From the NCBI RefSeq assembly GCF_947494755.1, contig NZ_CANLVZ010000002.1, positions 124,001 to 188,000 on the forward strand: a stretch of DNA of 64,000 nt. The letters are read 5' to 3'. The translations under genes were made by a program, and so were the position numbers. Numbering within the stretch: the first letter of the stretch is position 1; every line of letters starts with the position of its first letter. Below are positions 60,905 to 64,000 of the stretch, in pieces. The notes below the pieces were generated by a model. It saw only the letters and a list, made by a program, of their open reading frames with translations. It searched no databases and was not told the origin of the DNA. The DNA is from an uncultured Tateyamaria sp. (GTDB lineage: Bacteria; Pseudomonadota; Alphaproteobacteria; Rhodobacterales; Rhodobacteraceae).

Positions 60905-62611
60905 TTAGGCCGCGAACTCTTCGGGTGTCAGCGCATAGACGTCATAATCTCCCGCCATCGCGTGCGCCAGAAGGCTCGAATGCTCGGGCAGGATACGCTG
61001 GATATAGAAGCGCGCGACCTTGGCGCGCACCCCGTCCGGCTCAGCCGTTGCCGATGTCAGGTGGACATAAGCGCCCAGCACGCGGGCAAAGGCGCGCAGG
61101 TACGGCACAGCCCCCGCAAAACGGACACGGTGGTTCTTTTCGATCATCCACTCGGTGGTTTCGCGCAAGGATTCGCTGGCCTGCCAGACGGTCTCGGCCA
61201 GATCCGGCAGCGTGTCACGGGCGGCTTCGGCGGCGGCTTCGATCTCGTCAAAGATCAGGCTCGCGGCCTCACCCCCGTCCATCATCTTGCGCGCTACAAG
61301 ATCCATGGCCTGAATGCCGTTGGTACCCTCATAGATCGTGGTCACCCGCACATCGCGGGCATATTGCGCCGCCCCTGTTTCCTCGACAAAGCCCATCCCG
61401 CCATGCACCTGAATGCCCATGGCCGCGACCTCGTTGCCTATATCCGTCCCAAACGCCTTGGCGATGGGGGTCAGCAGCGCGGCGCGCGATTTCCAAGCCG
61501 CCTCACCAGTGGCGGTGGCCATGTCGATGGCAACGGCGCACATCAGCGCAATGCCCCTTGCGGCATAGGTTTCCGAGCGCATCGTCATCAGCATCCGACG
61601 CACGTCGGCATGGTCGATGATCGTGCCGGTTTCGCCCTCGGTCTTGCCCTGCTTGCGGTCCAGCGCATAGCCAAGCGCGTGCTGATAAGCACCCTCAGCC
61701 GCGCCCACGCCCTGCCCGCCGACGCCGAGGCGCGCGTTGTTCATCATGGTGAACATGGCCGCCATGCCGCCGCCTTCGGGGCCGACAAGCCAGCCTTTGG
61801 CGCCATCATATTGCATCACGCAGGTCGGCGAGCCGTGCAAGCCCATCTTGTGCTCGAGACTGACAACCTTGAGGGAATTCGCCACGCCTGCATTGCCGTT
61901 TTCGTCCGGAATGTTGCGGGGCACGAGGAACAGGCTGATGCCCTTGGTCCCCGCAGGCGCGCCAGGCAGTCGGGCGAGCACAAGGTGGCAGACATTTTCG
62001 GTAAAATCATTGTCACCCCAGGAGATGTAAATCTTCTGGCCAGAGATGCTGTAGGTCCCGTCGCCATTGTCCTCGGCCTTGGACGACAGCGCGCCCACGT
62101 CCGACCCGGCCTGCGGCTCGGTCAGGTTCATGGTGCCGGTCCACTCGCCCGAGATCAGTTTGGGCAGGTAAAGGTCCTTGATGGCGTCACTGGCGTGGTG
62201 TTCCAGCGCCTCGATCTGGCCTTGGGACATCAGCGGGGCGAGTTGCAGGGACAGGCAGGCCGCGCTCATCATTTCATTCACCGCCGTCGTCACGGTCATG
62301 GGCAGGCCCATGCCGCCATATTCAGGGTCCGCCGCAATGCCGACCCAACCGCCTTCGGCGATGGCTTTGTAGCCCTCGGCGTAACCGGGAGAGGTGCGCA
62401 CGACACCGTTTTCAAGGCGTGCGGGATGCAAGTCGCCGGGGCGCTGCAACGGGGCCATGATATCTTCGCTCAGCTTGCCCGCTTCGGTCAGGATCGCGCT
62501 GGTCACATCGGGCGTTGCCTCGGCAAAGCGATCGGTTGACGTGACCTGATCCAGTCCGACCACGTGCTCAAACAGGAATGTATAGTCGTCAACGGGGGCG
62601 CGATATGGCAT
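60905..62611 (-). CDS. Acyl-CoA dehydrogenase (long form, DmdC-type family)
   Basis: A 568-residue flavoenzyme. MPYRAPVDDYTFLFEHVVGL starts it; WTGTMNLTEPQAGSDVGAL binds substrate, YISWGD and FLVPRNIPDENGNAGVAN lie in the beta domain, and GVQGxG-like GVGGQGVGAAEGAYQHAL and VHGGMGFVEETGAAQYARDVRVTTIYEGTNGIQAMDLV carry the catalytic Glu and FAD contacts. A ~110-residue C-terminal extension marks the long ACAD subfamily, which includes the methylmercaptopropionyl-CoA dehydrogenase DmdC; fatty acyl-CoA is equally possible. Electrons would go to ETF and ETF-QO. GGAGTCCTTCTG precedes the ATG. Confidence 0.92.
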   Translation of the reverse strand: MPYRAPVDDYTFLFEHVVGLDQVTSTDRFAEATPDVTSAILTEAGKLSEDIMAPLQRPGDLHPARLENGVVRTSPGYAEGYKAIAEGGWVGIAADPEYGGMGLPMTVTTAVNEMMSAACLSLQLAPLMSQGQIEALEHHASDAIKDLYLPKLISGEWTGTMNLTEPQAGSDVGALSSKAEDNGDGTYSISGQKIYISWGDNDFTENVCHLVLARLPGAPAGTKGISLFLVPRNIPDENGNAGVANSLKVVSLEHKMGLHGSPTCVMQYDGAKGWLVGPEGGGMAAMFTMMNNARLGVGGQGVGAAEGAYQHALGYALDRKQGKTEGETGTIIDHADVRRMLMTMRSETYAARGIALMCAVAIDMATATGEAAWKSRAALLTPIAKAFGTDIGNEVAAMGIQVHGGMGFVEETGAAQYARDVRVTTIYEGTNGIQAMDLVARKMMDGGEAASLIFDEIEAAAEAARDTLPDLAETVWQASESLRETTEWMIEKNHRVRFAGAVPYLRAFARVLGAYVHLTSATAEPDGVRAKVARFYIQRILPEHSSLLAHAMAGDYDVYALTPEEFAA

Positions 62612-62759
62612 CAGAAGGACTCCGAATATGAATGTCTTGGCAAGCGCAAGGCTCACGCGTAAAGGGGCGTCTTTGATACAATAGATGCGGACGCGAGGCC
62701 TCCATCGCAACTCAAACGCCGCGTCACAACAAGGTCGCTTCGACAGATATGCCCAAGAG

Positions 62760-63692
62760 ATGAACAGGATCGACACGCAGACCTTGCACCCCAATGCACA
62801 AGGGATCGCAGCCGCTGTCGCGGTGCTGGGCCGCGGTGGGTTGGTGGGGTTCCCGACCGAGACGGTTTATGGGCTTGGGGGTGACGCCAGAAATGGCCGC
62901 GCGGTGGCGCAGATATTCGCGGCCAAGGGGCGACCCAGTTTCAACCCGCTGATCGTGCATGTGCCTGACCTCGAAGCGGCGCGCAGGTTCGCGCAGTTCG
63001 ACGACACGGCGCTGCAACTGGCCGCTGCGTTCTGGCCTGCTGCGTTGACGCTGGTGTTGCCACTGGTGACGGGTCATGGGCTGTCCCCCCTGGTCACGGC
63101 GGGCCTTGAGACGGTCGCGATCAGGGTCCCTGCCCACCCGCTTGCCCAACAGATCTTGCGCGCTTTTGACGGACCCGTTGCGGCCCCGTCCGCCAACCTA
63201 TCGGGGCGGATCAGTCCCACGAAGGCGGCACACGTACTGGCCGATCTGTCCGGCATCATCGACGCGGTGGTGGATGGCGGGGGATGTCCGGTAGGACTTG
63301 AATCCACGATCATCGGGGGAGAACCCCCGGCCCTTTTGCGCCCCGGCGGCATTGCGGTCGAACAGATCGAGGCGATCATCGGGCCCTTGGCCAAGCGGGC
63401 CAACCAGATCACCGCCCCCGGCCAATTGGCATCGCATTACGCACCGGACGCGAGCGTCCGGCTGAACGCAAACCAAGCCCATCCCGGAGAAGTCCTATTG
63501 GGCTTTGGCCCCATGCAGTCCGATCTGAACCTGTCGGTCAGCGGTGATCTGATCGAGGCGGCGGCGCATCTGTTTGACCATCTGCACCGGCTGAACGCTT
63601 TGGGGCAGCCCATCGCTGTCGCCCCCATTCCCGACAAAGGGCTGGGTCGCGCGATAAATGACCGGCTGAGACGGGCGGCCGCACCGCGCTGA
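62760..63692 (+). CDS. L-threonylcarbamoyladenylate synthase (Sua5/TsaC)
   Basis: A 310-residue enzyme making threonylcarbamoyl-AMP for the t6A37 tRNA modification. GGLVGFPTETVYGLGGDA, IFAAKGRPSFNPLIVHV and VAAPSANLSGRISPT form the YrdC domain; GLESTIIG and LRPGGIAVEQIE link to the C-terminal Sua5 domain (SHYAPDASVRL to the end). The ATG at 62760 (MNRIDTQTL) follows AAGAG. Confidence 0.94.
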   Translation: MNRIDTQTLHPNAQGIAAAVAVLGRGGLVGFPTETVYGLGGDARNGRAVAQIFAAKGRPSFNPLIVHVPDLEAARRFAQFDDTALQLAAAFWPAALTLVLPLVTGHGLSPLVTAGLETVAIRVPAHPLAQQILRAFDGPVAAPSANLSGRISPTKAAHVLADLSGIIDAVVDGGGCPVGLESTIIGGEPPALLRPGGIAVEQIEAIIGPLAKRANQITAPGQLASHYAPDASVRLNANQAHPGEVLLGFGPMQSDLNLSVSGDLIEAAAHLFDHLHRLNALGQPIAVAPIPDKGLGRAINDRLRRAAAPR

Positions 63693-63704
63693 GCGGATGA
63701 ATTT

Positions 63705-63774
63705 GGGCGGAGGACACCTCCGCCTTACGGCATGCCGATGTTGTGGGGTAGGTAAGGCGCAGGTGTCCTGCGCC
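63705..63774. repeat. Palindromic intergenic repeat, family B (inverted pair)
   Basis: Unit 1 (63705-63727) reads GGCGGAGGACACCTCCGCC then TTAC; unit 2 (63752-63774) is GTAAGGCGCAGGTGTCCTG then CGCC, the same unit inverted. The pair fills the gap between convergent tsaC and yqgE. Confidence 0.75.
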
Positions 63775-63779
63775 TGCGT

Positions 63780-64000
63780 TCAGGCCCGTCCTGCCGCACC
63801 GGACAGACCCAACGGGTCAATCCCAAGCGTTTTCAGCGCACCCATCCATTTGCCCCCGTCACCGGTGCCAAACACAAGATCGGCATGCGCATTCACCGTC
63901 AGCCAGCCATTGTCGGCAATCTCGGCCTCAAGCTGCCCTGGGCCCCATCCTGCATACCCCAGCATCACCAAAGCGCGGTCCGGCCCCTCTCCAGCGGCAA
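63780..64000 (-). CDS. yqgE: YqgE/AlgH family protein (UPF0301), C-terminal part
   Basis: The visible 73 residues include [26 protein letters not shown] and [31 protein letters not shown], the diagnostic C-terminal end of YqgE/AlgH proteins. The N-terminal ~110 residues lie beyond the right edge. The family has no settled function (once linked to alginate regulation). Confidence 0.93.
   Translation of the reverse strand, partial: AAGEGPDRALVMLGYAGWGPGQLEAEIADNGWLTVNAHADLVFGTGDGGKWMGALKTLGIDPLGLSGAAGRA

Noticed and set aside
60122-62539. An 805-codon plus-strand frame
   Set aside because: It is antisense to the MBL hydrolase and acyl-CoA dehydrogenase genes and shows no domain-like sequence.

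Overview
This window is a chromosomal segment of an alphaproteobacterium, almost certainly a member of the Rhodobacteraceae (Roseobacter group). Four things point there: GC-rich sequence with dense, often 4-nt-overlapping genes; an F1-ATPase operon atpHAGDC without F0 genes; family-typical proteins (YcgN, DUF2125, MoeA fusion, aa3 oxidase subunit IV, 39-aa and 54-aa small proteins); and two short palindromic intergenic repeat families. No species is claimed.

Layout. 1-4.2 kb: the 5' part of groES with a textbook promoter and CIRCE operator, an 840-residue RTX protein with a C-terminal Hedgehog/intein (Hint) domain, a DUF2161 protein, and a small Arg/Pro-rich ORF behind a leader with two mini-ORFs. 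4.2-11.1 kb: housekeeping enzymes (ppaC, HAD hydrolase, MaoC dehydratase, ribF, ycgN, hydrolase/isomerase pair, prs, GNAT). 11.3-13.6 kb: an amino-acid ABC transporter. 13.7-19.1 kb: an H-type lectin gene and atpHAGDC. 19.5-28.6 kb: a second degenerate RTX-like protein, a methyltransferase, gloB, clpA, an M23 peptidase, and a MotA/ExbB-like plus MotB/OmpA-like motor pair. 28.7-35.6 kb: gamma-glutamylcyclotransferase, DUF2125, hisC-tyrA-extensin operon, an EEP-family phosphoesterase, a membrane protein, and an MmyB-like regulator with a palindromic operator. 35.6-38.8 kb: an orphan 541-residue unknown protein, rpsD and tag. 38.9-44.2 kb: EAL protein, phaA-phaB, a 39-aa protein divergent from a LysR regulator/DMT exporter pair. 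44.3-53.4 kb: trmN6-like, ispB, ispE, TPR protein, ETF-QO, soxR/VOC divergon with SoxR box, greA. 53.4-57.4 kb: fdhD-mobA-mobB-(DUF429-like)MoeA molybdenum cofactor operon. 57.5-64 kb: azlCD, a lipoprotein, cytochrome oxidase subunit IV, MBL hydrolase, acyl-CoA dehydrogenase, Sua5/TsaC, and the 3' end of a yqgE gene.

Most of the window is conserved core genome. No tRNA, rRNA, CRISPR array, transposase, integrase or phage module was seen. The less ordinary parts are the RTX-Hint protein, the mini-ORF leader at 3.9-4.1 kb, the ion-motor-like pair with a very long periplasmic coiled coil, the orphan peptidoglycan-binding-like protein next to an MmyB-like regulator, the MoeA fusion beside an FdhD with an incomplete CxxC, and the two repeat families. 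All product names come from reading motifs by eye; no database search was run.
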